A DNA stretch of 64,000 nucleotides from Verrucomicrobiota bacterium (GCA_014193315.1 BJHS01000010.1:1-64000), one strand, 5' to 3'; shown: positions 15,704-25,899, numbered from the stretch's first letter. The notes: generated by a model from the letters alone, not told the origin. Translations and numbers: made by a program.

Positions 15704-16452
15704 ACCGCCGCGGCTTCACCCTTATCGAGGTCCTCATCAGCCTCGCGATGTTCGCCCTCGCCGCGATCAGCCTCGGGGCCGCGTACACGAACGTGGTGCT
15801 CAGTCGCCAAGCCCTGCGCATCAACGACACCGAAGTCGACGACCTCGCCCGCGCCCGCGCCGCGCTCATCGAAACCGTGAACTTCGACGACGTCGAAAAG
15901 GGGGGCGAGATCCACCTGCCCGGCGACCGCCTGGCGACCTGGCAAGGCGAGATCGAAGCGACGAGCGTGAGCGACCTCTTCTCCGTCAAGCTGACGGTCG
16001 AGATCCAGAATGCCGATGGCACCGACGCCAAGCCCCTCACGGAGACCCGCCTGCTCCTGCGGCCTTCGTGGTCGATCCCCGCGGATCGGCAGAAAATCCG
16101 CGACGCGGCCAAGCAACGCCTCGCCACGGAACGTGGGTACACCGAAAACAGCGGCGGCGACTACACGGCGGTGAAGAGCGCCCCGACCCCCTCCAATAAA
16201 ACGTCCTGGACGCACGCGACGGCGGGCAACGCCGGCGGCAACAAGCCCGGCGTGGCGAAGGGTGGCAACACCGGCAACACGGGGAAAGGCGGCAACACCG
16301 CGGGCACGCCGACGCGCGGCGGCGCCACGGGCAAGGGTGGCCCCGGCGGCGGTAACGCGGGCGGCAACACCGGCAAAGGTGGCACCGGCGGGCAAGGCGG
16401 CAACACGCCCCAGCGCCCGGCGACCCCGGCCCCCAAGCCCGTCATCCAATGA
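15700..16452 (+). CDS. Type II secretion minor pseudopilin, GspI-like, with Gly/Asn/Thr-rich tail
   Basis: MNRRGFTLIEVLISLAMFALAAISLGAAY; ATGA overlap with the previous gene. Confidence 0.75.
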   Translation: MNRRGFTLIEVLISLAMFALAAISLGAAYTNVVLSRQALRINDTEVDDLARARAALIETVNFDDVEKGGEIHLPGDRLATWQGEIEATSVSDLFSVKLTVEIQNADGTDAKPLTETRLLLRPSWSIPADRQKIRDAAKQRLATERGYTENSGGDYTAVKSAPTPSNKTSWTHATAGNAGGNKPGVAKGGNTGNTGKGGNTAGTPTRGGATGKGGPGGGNAGGNTGKGGTGGQGGNTPQRPATPAPKPVIQ

Positions 16453-17093
16453 ACGCCGCCCGACCCAGTCGCGGCTTCACGCTGCTCGAGACCTTGATCT
16501 CGCTGGCGCTGCTGGCGGTGCTGATGCTCACGATCAACACGTTCCTCTTCTCGATGACCGAGCTCTGGGGTGGCAAACGCGACCAGCGGCTCTTCGACCA
16601 GCATGTGCGCGCCGCGAGTCGCCTCGTCCGCGAGACGATCGAGATGGCCACCATGGCCCCGGGCGCCGCCGGCGTGGCAATCAAGGAAGTGGCCGACGGC
16701 CTTGGCTCGACCGAGCCGCGGCTGAGTTTCCTCCTCGCCGACGCGGGTCGCTTGGCCGACTGGCCGGAGCACCCGCTGCCCGACGTCGACTTCTCGCTCT
16801 TTGTCGACCCGGAGAAAGGCCTGGCGCTGCAATGGCAATCGCGTCTCGAGATCAACCGCGACCGGACGGACCTGCACGACACGATCCTCTCGCCGTTCGT
16901 GAAGTCGCTCGCCTACGAGTACTACGACACGGACCTCAAGACCTGGAAGCTGGAGGAGGAGCCGGTCCATGACACCGGCGGCACCGCCTGGAAAAAGCCG
17001 GCCCGGATCCACCTGCGCTTCGAGCGCGGCACCCTCAAGCAGGAGGTCGTGCTGGACCTCCCCATCAAGCGCCCCGGCGCCTCCCGCCCATGA
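16449..17093 (+). CDS. Type II secretion minor pseudopilin, GspJ-like
   Basis: SRGFTLLETLISLALLAVLMLTINTFLFS; operon position. Confidence 0.75.
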   Translation: MNAARPSRGFTLLETLISLALLAVLMLTINTFLFSMTELWGGKRDQRLFDQHVRAASRLVRETIEMATMAPGAAGVAIKEVADGLGSTEPRLSFLLADAGRLADWPEHPLPDVDFSLFVDPEKGLALQWQSRLEINRDRTDLHDTILSPFVKSLAYEYYDTDLKTWKLEEEPVHDTGGTAWKKPARIHLRFERGTLKQEVVLDLPIKRPGASRP

Positions 17094-18331
17094 GCCGACC
17101 CTCGCGCCGCCGCGGCTCCGTCATCATCGTCGTCCTGGTGCTCATCGCCCTGGCCTCGCTGCTGCTCGCCCGGTTCATGGACGACAACACGCTCGAACTC
17201 TCCATGGCCTCGCGCGACGCCGACCGTCGCCGCCTGCGCGCCGACGCCCAGTCCGAGCTAGAGCTCGCGCTCGCCGTCATGGCCGAAATCCGCGCAATCG
17301 ACCTCAACAAAATCCACCACCCGGCGCAGGGCTTCGATGACCCGCACGCGTACGCCGGCTTCCCGCCGCGCGATGGCCTCGACGTGAAGTTCGATTTCGA
17401 GGACGAGAGCCGCAAGCTACCCCTGCCCAACCTGGACAAGAATACGCTGATCAAGCTGCTCTACGCGCTGGGCCTCGAGCAGAAGGACGCCGAGCGCGTG
17501 GCCGACGCGCTCATCGGCTGGACGAACAAGCGTTATGAACCGCTCGAGGAAGAGGCGACGGATGCCGCCTACGAACGGCGCACCCTGGCGCACCGCCCCG
17601 CCCGCCGACCCCTGCGCTCGTTCGAGGAACTGCGCTCGATCGGGGTCGCCAATGAGTTCTTCTTCGACGAACAGGGTCACCAGACCCCGCTCTACGATGC
17701 CTTCACCTCGCTGGTGAGCCTCTACGCCTTCGGCGACACGAACATCAACACCGCGGAGGACAGCCTGTTGTTGGCGCTCGGGCTCGACGAGCATCAGGTC
17801 TCGCTGATCCGCGACAAGCAGGACGTCATGAAGAAGCGGGTCTCGGGCACCCCGCCTTATTTCCGCGTCACCCAGGAAGTCCGCACCCTCGTCGGCGGCG
17901 GCGCCCCGCTGCAGCCGTTCGACGACGAGTCCCACCTCATGTGGGTCCGGGCCACCGTCAAGCAGGGGCTCGCCCAGTGCCGCGTGGGCGCCCTCGTCAT
18001 GCTCCGCGATGACGTGACCTTCCCCGCCGCCGCCGCCAACCCCGACGAAGACCCGACCGCGGCCACTGGCCTCGGGGCCACCAAGGCCATCCCGACCATC
18101 AAGACCACGGGGAACTCGACAGGCTCCACGGGGTCGGTTAAGTCGGGCAACACCTCCCTCACCCCCGGGGTCGTCCCCCCGGCCAGCGTCGGCCAAACCT
18201 CCCTCGGCGGACGCACCCGGAGCAACTCCCTCAACTACCCTTTCACCATCCTGGCCTGGACCGAAGACAACGGCCCACCCAAAAAAGCCCCCCAAAAACA
18301 TGAGCTCCCTTCTGACCCGCCTGCGCGATAA
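17090..18331 (+). CDS. gspK: Type II secretion protein GspK-like
   Basis: RRGSVIIVVLVLIALASLLLARFMDDN; SFEELRSIG; NINTAEDSLLLALGL. Confidence 0.8.
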   Translation: MSRPSRRRGSVIIVVLVLIALASLLLARFMDDNTLELSMASRDADRRRLRADAQSELELALAVMAEIRAIDLNKIHHPAQGFDDPHAYAGFPPRDGLDVKFDFEDESRKLPLPNLDKNTLIKLLYALGLEQKDAERVADALIGWTNKRYEPLEEEATDAAYERRTLAHRPARRPLRSFEELRSIGVANEFFFDEQGHQTPLYDAFTSLVSLYAFGDTNINTAEDSLLLALGLDEHQVSLIRDKQDVMKKRVSGTPPYFRVTQEVRTLVGGGAPLQPFDDESHLMWVRATVKQGLAQCRVGALVMLRDDVTFPAAAANPDEDPTAATGLGATKAIPTIKTTGNSTGSTGSVKSGNTSLTPGVVPPASVGQTSLGGRTRSNSLNYPFTILAWTEDNGPPKKAPQKHELPSDPPAR

Positions 18332-19427
18332 AACCCAGCCCCAGGCGGCCGCGTTGTTGCCCGGCAACCGCTTCTTCGTGCGGCGCATCCCGCTCGAAAG
18401 TCCCGACGTGGCCGCGCAGGTGAACCTCGCCCTCGAGGCGCTCTCCCCCTTCCCGCTCGAGCAGATGCTCGTGGGGCATCTCGTCGCCGCCGACGGGCAG
18501 TCGGCCCTCGTGTACGCCGCGCACCGCCGCCGCTTCACGCCCGAGGAAAGCCTCGCGTGGCCGGAAGATTGCCAAGTCGTCCCCGAGTTCCTCGCGCTCT
18601 GTAGCCATAAGCCGGCCGCGGAAGGCGTGGTCGTGCACACCGGCGAAGAGCGCCTCACCGCCCTCGCTTGGAACGCCGGCGACTCCCTCCCCGCCGCAAT
18701 CGTCGTCGCCGAACTCGCCGACGTGACCGGGCCCGAGATCGCCGCCGAGGCCGCGGCCCGCGCCGGCCTCGCGCCCGGCTACACCGTCGAGAGCCTCACC
18801 GGCAAACTCGGCGGCGAACTGCGCGAGAACGCGCTGTGCCTATCCGCGGAAGGTGGCGTGCCGCACCAACTCTCCAAGAAGCACCTCGATGTCGCCGACA
18901 TCCGCGATACCGACTTCCTCGACGCGCGCCGCAAGAAGGAGCAGGCCAACCTGGTGCTCTGGCGGCTGACCCAGGCCTCGATCGCCACGCTCGTCGTCGC
19001 CCTCCTCCTCGACGTCGTCGCCCTCGGGGTGCGCCTGCGCACCAGCGACCTCGACGTGAAGAACGAGGTGAACGCCGCGAAGGTGGCCGACATCGATGCC
19101 GCCCAGGCCATCACCTCCCGGATCAACGAACTGGGCGTCAAGCGCCCGTTGCCGCTGGAGATGCTCGCGCTCATCAACGAGCACCGGCCGGCCACGCTGG
19201 AGTTTCAGAGCGTGACCTGCAAATCCAACGTCGTGATCGAGATCGGCGGCCGCACCTCCAACGCCGCCGACATCGGGGTCTTCGAGCGCGAGCTCGCCGC
19301 GCTGCCGATCATCGCCAGCGCCGTCAGCCGCGACATCCGCACCCGCGAGACCGCCGCCACCTTCACCCTCGTCATCACCTTCAAACTCGATGCGCTCCGC
19401 AAGGCCATCGCCCCCAAACAACAATGA
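18300..19427 (+). CDS. GspL/PilM-PilN-like T2SS component
   Basis: Operon position between GspK and GspM-like genes; single TM segment LWRLTQASIATLVVALLLDVVALGV. Confidence 0.6.
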   Translation: MSSLLTRLRDKTQPQAAALLPGNRFFVRRIPLESPDVAAQVNLALEALSPFPLEQMLVGHLVAADGQSALVYAAHRRRFTPEESLAWPEDCQVVPEFLALCSHKPAAEGVVVHTGEERLTALAWNAGDSLPAAIVVAELADVTGPEIAAEAAARAGLAPGYTVESLTGKLGGELRENALCLSAEGGVPHQLSKKHLDVADIRDTDFLDARRKKEQANLVLWRLTQASIATLVVALLLDVVALGVRLRTSDLDVKNEVNAAKVADIDAAQAITSRINELGVKRPLPLEMLALINEHRPATLEFQSVTCKSNVVIEIGGRTSNAADIGVFERELAALPIIASAVSRDIRTRETAATFTLVITFKLDALRKAIAPKQQ

Positions 19428-20269
19428 AAGCCCTCTTCTTCGGACTGAACGCCCGCGAGCGCCTGATGGCGCTCCTCGCGCTCGGCATCCTCGCCTTCCT
19501 CTGGGTCACCGCCGCTTACGGCCGCGTCAACGAGGTCTGGGCCAACTGGACCGACCTCGAGAAGAATGCCGTCTTCCATCGCGCCCGCTTCGCGGAAGAG
19601 AAGAAGATCCGGGCCGACGTCGCCGAGGCGGTCAAGGGGCTCGACGAGGGGCGGGGTTACGACAAGGCCCGCCTCGTCGCCGAAGCCTACGCCGCCGCCA
19701 AGGAGGCCGGGCTCTCCCCCAGCACCGAGGCGCCCACCACCGTGAAGGCCGACCGCTTCTCCGTGCACTCGCTCCAGATGAGTTGCCGCAAGGCCGACAT
19801 GGCCAGCTTGGTCAAATTCTACGAGGCCATCCGCCCGCGCGCACCCTACCTCGCCATGGGCAACCTCACCATCCAGTCCGACCGCGGCAAGGATGCCACC
19901 GTGACGCTGAACATGCAAATCACCGCCCTCGAGTTGATCGGCGCGGCCCCGGTACCCGTCGCCCCGGCCGCCCCGGCGACCGGCGCGAAGCCGGCTGGTG
20001 AGCCCGCGGCTCCGACCACTCCGGCGATAACCGAAGGCGCCGCCCCGGTGAAAACCGAAGCCGCCCCGACGACCCAGACCGCCAAGCCCACGGCCACGGA
20101 AGCGAAGCCGGCGACCGCCACCGACGCGACCACGGAGGCGAAGCCCGCCGACGCGACCACGCCCCCGAAGACCGAAGCCGGCACGCCGGTACAGACGGCG
20201 ACCGTTACGGTCACTCCAGCCACTCCGGCTGCTCCGGTCGCTGCTCCGACCCCGCCCGCGGCGAAGTAA
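19424..20269 (+). CDS. GspM-like T2SS component with Ala/Pro/Thr-rich tail
   Basis: N-terminal TM NARERLMALLALGILAFLWVTAAYG; operon position. Confidence 0.55.
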   Translation: MKALFFGLNARERLMALLALGILAFLWVTAAYGRVNEVWANWTDLEKNAVFHRARFAEEKKIRADVAEAVKGLDEGRGYDKARLVAEAYAAAKEAGLSPSTEAPTTVKADRFSVHSLQMSCRKADMASLVKFYEAIRPRAPYLAMGNLTIQSDRGKDATVTLNMQITALELIGAAPVPVAPAAPATGAKPAGEPAAPTTPAITEGAAPVKTEAAPTTQTAKPTATEAKPATATDATTEAKPADATTPPKTEAGTPVQTATVTVTPATPAAPVAAPTPPAAK

Positions 20270-20277
20270 GGGCTCGG

Positions 20278-20600
20278 AGATTTAATCGGTGGGCCAGAGG
20301 GCCAGAGAGGCAGGGGAGAGTTGATCGGTTGATTAGTTGGCCGGAGGGAGAGACAGGTGTTAGGGAATAGGTCGTAGGATCGAGTCCACTGCATCTCCCC
20401 ACTTCCCATTTCCTAATCCCTAATTCCTAAATCTGCCCCTACCCGCGCGTGAAGCGCGCGATATGAGGCTACAGGTACGCTCGATGCAGCACTCAGCACT
20501 CCGTCGTAAAGAGACAACAGGTGCACCTCTGGCCAACTGGCCAACCGTTCAACGGATCAACTCTTGTTTCGGTACCCCTCTGGTCAACCGATCAACTCCG
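20278..20600. repeat. Mosaic intergenic repeat element, copy E, with terminal inverted arms
   Basis: Left arm gttgatcggttgattagttggcc (20320) pairs with right arm ggccaaccgttcaacggatcaac (to 20561); interior near-identical to copy C. Confidence 0.85.
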
Positions 20601-20637
20601 CTTCCTTCTGTTCCCCCAAGACCCCTGTCTTGACGAC

Positions 20638-21870
20638 CTAGAACCTGAAACTCGAGCTGACCTCGAAGACGGCGGAGACGATCGCGTACGCGATGAAGGC
20701 GACGAAGGAGAAGGCGGCGGTCAGGACGCCGGCGGAGATCGTTTGCGAGACGGTGCCGAGCCACTTATCGAGGGAGGCCCGGTAGGAGCGCGCGATGTCG
20801 CGCAGGCCTGGGGCGAGGTTGCCGGTCTGCTCGGAGACCGCGATCCGATCGAGCAGCAAGTCCTCGAAGTAACCGGTCTTGGCCAGCGCGCGGGAAAGGC
20901 TTTCGCCCTCGAGCACCCGGTCGGTCGCCGCATGGAGCTGCGCGCGCATGGCGCGGTTCGCCGCGGTCTTCTCCGCCAGACGCAAGGCCTCGGAGGTGGT
21001 GATCCCATTCTCGAGAAGCACGGCGAGCGTGTGGCAGAAGTTGAGCACGGAGACGCGCTTGACGAAGGTGCCCACCAGCGGGATGGCGAGCAGTTGCTCG
21101 TCGGTCTGGAGGCGACCGGCGTCGGTGCGGCGCAAATGCTTGATCACGAGGGCGGCGACGCCGATTCCCAGCAAGCCCAGCGGCCCGACCCACTTCAAGA
21201 CATCGGCGATCCAAATCAGCAACTTGGTCGCCAAGGGCAACTGGCCGCCCAGGGAGTCGAGCAGGGTCTTGAGGCGCGGCAGCAGGAAGAGGACGAAGAA
21301 CGTGACGACGAAGAGGGCGACGACGCAGATGAAGCTCGGGTAGGCGAGCGCGCTGATAAGCTTGCGCCGGAACTCCTTCTGCTCGGTCGCGTGCGTGATG
21401 AGGCGCTCGATGACATCGAGGATGTTGCCGGTGGCCTCGCCCGCGGCGATCAGGTTGACGGTCTGGCCATCGAAGACCCGGGGGTAGGCGGCCATCGCCG
21501 CCGAGAGGTTCTGGCCCTCGCCGAGTCGCGACCACAGGCCGGCGCACAGGGTGCGCAGCGGGCCCTTCTGGGTGCGGTTGGCCAGCATACGCAGCGCCTC
21601 GCCCGCGGACATGCCGCTGCGCACCAGGTCGGCGATCGATTCGAGGAAAGGCAGGAGCTGCTCAGCGGTCGGCTCCGGGTCAGGGCTGCTGGAGCCGCGC
21701 GTCCGGGCCTCTTCTTTGGCCCGACCAGCCGCCCCGCTCTCCGTGACCGCCGTGGGCCGGAGCCCGCGCGCCTGCAACCGACGCAACGCCTCGCGGCGGT
21801 TCGGGGCCTGGATCGAGCCCTCGGCCGCCGCCCCTTGGGCATCGCGGGCGCTGTAGTTGAAGGCGGGCAT
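20638..21870 (-). CDS. gspF: Type II secretion inner-membrane protein GspF
   Basis: MPAFNYSARDAQGAAAEGSIQAPNRREALRRL; two repeats of TLCAGLWSRLGEGQNLSAAMAAYPRVF / LAPGLRDIARSY type. Confidence 0.92.
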   Translation of the reverse strand: MPAFNYSARDAQGAAAEGSIQAPNRREALRRLQARGLRPTAVTESGAAGRAKEEARTRGSSSPDPEPTAEQLLPFLESIADLVRSGMSAGEALRMLANRTQKGPLRTLCAGLWSRLGEGQNLSAAMAAYPRVFDGQTVNLIAAGEATGNILDVIERLITHATEQKEFRRKLISALAYPSFICVVALFVVTFFVLFLLPRLKTLLDSLGGQLPLATKLLIWIADVLKWVGPLGLLGIGVAALVIKHLRRTDAGRLQTDEQLLAIPLVGTFVKRVSVLNFCHTLAVLLENGITTSEALRLAEKTAANRAMRAQLHAATDRVLEGESLSRALAKTGYFEDLLLDRIAVSEQTGNLAPGLRDIARSYRASLDKWLGTVSQTISAGVLTAAFSFVAFIAYAIVSAVFEVSSSFRF

Positions 21871-21875
21871 CGGGA

Positions 21876-23567
21876 CTACTCGTTGGAACTCAGGTTGCGG
21901 ACCAGCTCGTCGAGGGACGTCAGGCCCGCCGTCACCTTGACCCAACCCGCGCGGGCGAGCGGACGCATGCCCTGCTCGATCGCTTTGTCGGTGAGCTCAC
22001 GGTTGCTGACGCGGCCGACGATGAGGTCGTGCAACGGCTTCGGGTGGAAAATCTCGAAGACGCCGACGCGGCCGCGGTAACCGGTGTTGCGGCACTTGCG
22101 GCAACCGACGGGCTGTCGGAGGGTCTTGATGCCGGCCAATTCCGGGGCGCCCATGCCGAGGGCCTCGAGCGCGGGGAGGACGCGGGCGGGGTCGACAGGA
22201 ACGTCCTTGGCGCAATCCAGGCATAAGCGACGCACCAGCCGTTGGGCGATGACCAGCTCGACGGCCGAGGCGACGAGGAACGGCTCGACGCCCATGTCGA
22301 CGAGGCGGGTGATGGCCCCGGGCGCGTCGTTGGTGTGCAAGGTCGAGAAGACGAGGTGACCCGTCAGCGACGCGCGGATGGAAATCTCGGCGGTCTCCAG
22401 GTCGCGGATTTCGCCGACCATGATGACGTCGGGGTCCTGGCGGAGCGTGCTGCGGAGGGCGTTGGCGAAGGTCAGGCCGATCTCGGCCTTGGTCTGCACC
22501 TGGTTGGCGCCGGGCACCTCGTACTCAATCGGGTCTTCGATCGTGACGATGCGCAGCTCCGGCGAGTTGATCTCGCGGAGGAACGCGTTGAGGGAAGTCG
22601 ACTTACCGGAACCGGTCGGGCCGGTGACGAGGATGATACCGTGCGGGTAATCGAGGACCTTGCGGACCAGGGCTTGCTCGTCGGGCGTCATGCCGATCCG
22701 ATCCATGTCGTAGGCTTCCTTGCGCTGGTTGAGCAAACGCAGGGAGACGGACTCGGCGTAGATGGTGGGGATGGTCGAGACGCGGATATCCAGGACGTTC
22801 TTGCCGTCGCGGAAATTGATGCGGCCGTCCTGCGGGAGGCGGCGCTCGGAGATGTTGAGGCGCGCCATGATCTTGAGGCGCGAGATGATGGCGTCCTGAA
22901 AGCGGGCCAGGTTTTCCGGCAGCGGCACGGCGACGAGCAGGCCGTCGATGCGGTAGCGGATACGGAGGTGCCCTTCCTGCGGCTCGAAATGCACGTCCGT
23001 CGCGCCCTCGGCCACGCCTTGGGACAGGACATCGGTCACGAAGCGCACCACGGCGGCGTCTTGGTCGGCCTCGCCATCGGTCGGCTGCTCGGCCTGCGCC
23101 GGCAAGTCCTGCCCCTCGTCGTCGAGGCTGCCCGAACCCACGCCGTAGTTATCGTTGATCAGCTGCGCCACGCGCTCGGGCGGGGCGAGGAACCACTTCG
23201 GGCGCCGCGGGGTGAAGGTGGCGACCCAATCCATCGTTGCGGCGTCCGGGGGGAGCGCGGTGACGAGGTTCAAACGGCCCTCGACCGAACCGGCGAGGAC
23301 CGTCGGGACGACCTGCGCCTCGGCGGCGATGCGGGCGGGCAAAATCTTGAGTCCCTCGGGATCGATGGCCGGCTCCTCGAGCACCTCGAGCCCGGTCAGG
23401 CGGGAGAGCTCGGCGAGCAACGCGGCTTCGTCGAGGTTCAGCACCTGCGCGAGCAGTTTGAAGCGGGCTTCGCGCGGCGCCTCGGCGAAGGTCGCGCGCC
23501 CCTCGTCGCCCAACCTCTCGGCCAAGGCCGGCGGCAAGCCGTGCTGGTCTACGGTCACCATGGTCAC
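21876..23567 (-). CDS. gspE: Type II secretion ATPase GspE
   Basis: Walker A VTGPTGSGKSTSLNAFL; Walker B DPDVIMVGEIRDLETAEI; four-Cys zinc motif CLDC...CRKC. Confidence 0.95.
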   Translation of the reverse strand: MTMVTVDQHGLPPALAERLGDEGRATFAEAPREARFKLLAQVLNLDEAALLAELSRLTGLEVLEEPAIDPEGLKILPARIAAEAQVVPTVLAGSVEGRLNLVTALPPDAATMDWVATFTPRRPKWFLAPPERVAQLINDNYGVGSGSLDDEGQDLPAQAEQPTDGEADQDAAVVRFVTDVLSQGVAEGATDVHFEPQEGHLRIRYRIDGLLVAVPLPENLARFQDAIISRLKIMARLNISERRLPQDGRINFRDGKNVLDIRVSTIPTIYAESVSLRLLNQRKEAYDMDRIGMTPDEQALVRKVLDYPHGIILVTGPTGSGKSTSLNAFLREINSPELRIVTIEDPIEYEVPGANQVQTKAEIGLTFANALRSTLRQDPDVIMVGEIRDLETAEISIRASLTGHLVFSTLHTNDAPGAITRLVDMGVEPFLVASAVELVIAQRLVRRLCLDCAKDVPVDPARVLPALEALGMGAPELAGIKTLRQPVGCRKCRNTGYRGRVGVFEIFHPKPLHDLIVGRVSNRELTDKAIEQGMRPLARAGWVKVTAGLTSLDELVRNLSSNE

Positions 23568-25735
23568 TTCTGGACGGGGGCGAAGGGCGGGGTCGGGCGG
23601 TCGATGACCTTGCGGACATCTTCCTTCATCGGCGACGCGTCGACGCGGCTGAGGGCGTCAAGGTTGTCGACGGCCGAGCTATTGAGAACGACCGGGCGGA
23701 GGAAGATGACGAGCTCGGTGCGGGTGTCCGTATCCTTGGAGCTACCGAAGATGTCGCCGATAATCGGGATCGGGCCGAGCCGGTTGGTCTGCTTGGTGAC
23801 TTGGCGACGCTGCAGGCCGCCGAGGACGACGATCTCGCCGCTCATCGCGCTCACGTAGGAGTCGGTCGTGCGCCGGCCGATGATGGGCTGCTCGTTGCCG
23901 TCCAGGAGGGTCGTGCCGAGAATGTCTTCGACGGACTGGGAGACCTGCAGCTGCACGGAGCCGTCCTTGCCGATGAGGGGCAGGACCTTGAGTTGGATCC
24001 CGATATCGCGCTGCGAGACGGTGGAGGTGACCTGGCCGGTCGTCGAAGCGGTGGTCGAGCCGGTGATGACCGGGCGGGACTCGCCGACGAAGAGGGTGGC
24101 CTCCTTGTTGTGGGTGGTGGTCACCGCGGGCACCGAGAGAATCTTGGTGTCGTTCTTGCGCGGGGTCGTGTTGAGGCTGATGAGGCCGGTGAGCGTGCCG
24201 TTCGGGGCGAGCCCGGCTTGCGGGGAATTATTCAGCCCGGCCACGGCGCCGCCGGCCACGGCGCCACTGGCGCCGGTGAGCTTACCGTTGGTCACGGTCA
24301 GGCCGAGCGCGGTGAACCCGTTCTGGTCGTTGTCGGTGAGGGTGATCTCGGCGATGACGACCTCGATGCGCACCTGCGGGAGGACGATGTCGACCTTGTC
24401 GATCAGTTCATGAAGAAGGCGGAGGTCGGATTTGGTGCCGGAGACGACGACGGAGTTGCTCCGGACGTCGGGGATGACGGTCACCATGTTGCTGAACTCG
24501 TCGGCCCCGTTCTGCTGGGAACCGGCGGCGGCCGTCCCAGGGGCGGCCGTCCCAGGGGCGGCCGGGGTGGGCACGGGGGTGGCGGCGCGGGCGGCGCCGG
24601 CGGTGGTCTTGTTACCGGCGCGGGTGGCGGCGGAGGTCTGGCCGGTGATGAGCTGGGTGACGAGGGTCGCGACCTCGGCCGCGTTGGCGTGGCGCAGGAA
24701 AACGACGTCGGTCTTCGTGTTCGGGTCGGAGTTGGCGTCGAGCTGGTCGATGAGCTTATCGAAGAACTCGTGCTGGTCGGCCGAACCCATGAGGATGACG
24801 CGGTTGGTGCGCTCGTCCGCGGTGAAGCTGGTGCCGGTGCTGAGGCGGAAGGGCGCGGCGCCGGCGGCGGCCGGGGTGCGAAGTAACGCGGTCAACTTGT
24901 TGACCAAGTCCACGGCCATCGCGTTCTTCAGCGAATAGATCTTGGTCACGATCGAATCGAGCTGCGGCTTGTCGAGCTGGGTGAAGAGCGTCTCGATCTT
25001 CTGGAGGTTGGTGATGGAATCGGTGACCAGCACGGCGTTATTCCGGCTGAAGAACACGGGCGGGGTGGCCAAGGTAGTGTTGAGCATGCCAGCGATCTGC
25101 TGGACCACTTCCTGACCGTTGGCGTGCTTGAGGGTGAAAATCTTGGAGGCGACGCGGCCGCTCGGCGCCATCGCCAGCGTGCTGGCGGTGATGAGCGAGG
25201 GCGACTCCGCCTTGGCCGTCAGGTTGGGCACCACCTTCAGGAACTTGTCGCCCTGCTGGATCACGGCGACGCCGTTGAGGCTGAGCAAGGTCTCGATGGC
25301 GAGGAGGGCTTCGGCCCGCGTGGCGGCGGCCGGCAGCGAGAGCGTGTAAAGGTTGGCGGGCAAGGCCTGCGGACGGAGCACCGTCTTGCCGGTCCAGCGT
25401 TGCAGGAGCTCGAGCACCTGGGCGACCGTCTCATCGCGGAGCAGCACCGGCCCGACTTTGTCGGCGTCGAGCAAACCCGGGGCCGGGGTCGCGACCGGAA
25501 CGGCGACGATGACCGGAGCCGCCGCGGCGGGAGCAGCCGGGGCCGGGGCGACTACCGCCGGGGCAGCCACGACAGGTGCGGCCGGCGCCGCGGGCGTGGC
25601 GGTCTGACCGAGGAAAGTCAGCGGCATCAACAGGCCGGCAAAAGTGAGGCAGCAAACGGGGAGCAAGGCCCGCGGCGCACGAGGGGTCGAAAGAGAGTAA
25701 TTCACTGGAGGGAGGGGATGTGGGGATAACACCAT
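23564..25735 (-). CDS. gspD: Type II secretion secretin GspD
   Basis: N-domains (SLKNAMAVDLVNKLTALL; VFLRHANAAEVATLVTQLI), VRIEVVIAEITLTDN, VGESRPVITGS, EIVVLGGLQRR...LGPIPIIGDIFGS, ELVIFLRPVVL. Confidence 0.95.
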   Translation of the reverse strand: MVLSPHPLPPVNYSLSTPRAPRALLPVCCLTFAGLLMPLTFLGQTATPAAPAAPVVAAPAVVAPAPAAPAAAAPVIVAVPVATPAPGLLDADKVGPVLLRDETVAQVLELLQRWTGKTVLRPQALPANLYTLSLPAAATRAEALLAIETLLSLNGVAVIQQGDKFLKVVPNLTAKAESPSLITASTLAMAPSGRVASKIFTLKHANGQEVVQQIAGMLNTTLATPPVFFSRNNAVLVTDSITNLQKIETLFTQLDKPQLDSIVTKIYSLKNAMAVDLVNKLTALLRTPAAAGAAPFRLSTGTSFTADERTNRVILMGSADQHEFFDKLIDQLDANSDPNTKTDVVFLRHANAAEVATLVTQLITGQTSAATRAGNKTTAGAARAATPVPTPAAPGTAAPGTAAAGSQQNGADEFSNMVTVIPDVRSNSVVVSGTKSDLRLLHELIDKVDIVLPQVRIEVVIAEITLTDNDQNGFTALGLTVTNGKLTGASGAVAGGAVAGLNNSPQAGLAPNGTLTGLISLNTTPRKNDTKILSVPAVTTTHNKEATLFVGESRPVITGSTTASTTGQVTSTVSQRDIGIQLKVLPLIGKDGSVQLQVSQSVEDILGTTLLDGNEQPIIGRRTTDSYVSAMSGEIVVLGGLQRRQVTKQTNRLGPIPIIGDIFGSSKDTDTRTELVIFLRPVVLNSSAVDNLDALSRVDASPMKEDVRKVIDRPTPPFAPVQK

Positions 25736-25899
25736 GAAACCAGATTTGTTCGATTAGTTTCCGATTTTTTTACCCTTTTTTGACGATTATTAAGGTGTAT
25801 TTGACTTCCTAACCATGAATGGCCCTGATGGTGAACGAAGTTTCACTATTAAACTTGCGTAATTGCCCCGGTTTGGCCTAGAGACAGCCTCAGCCACTT

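Noticed and set aside
22242-23858. 538-aa plus-strand ORF across gspE/gspD
   Set aside because: Antisense to two genes with strong T2SS motifs.
24530-24565. Short tandem repeat ggccgtcccaggggc in gspD
   Set aside because: Simple coding Ala-Pro-Gly linker duplication in a low-complexity region.
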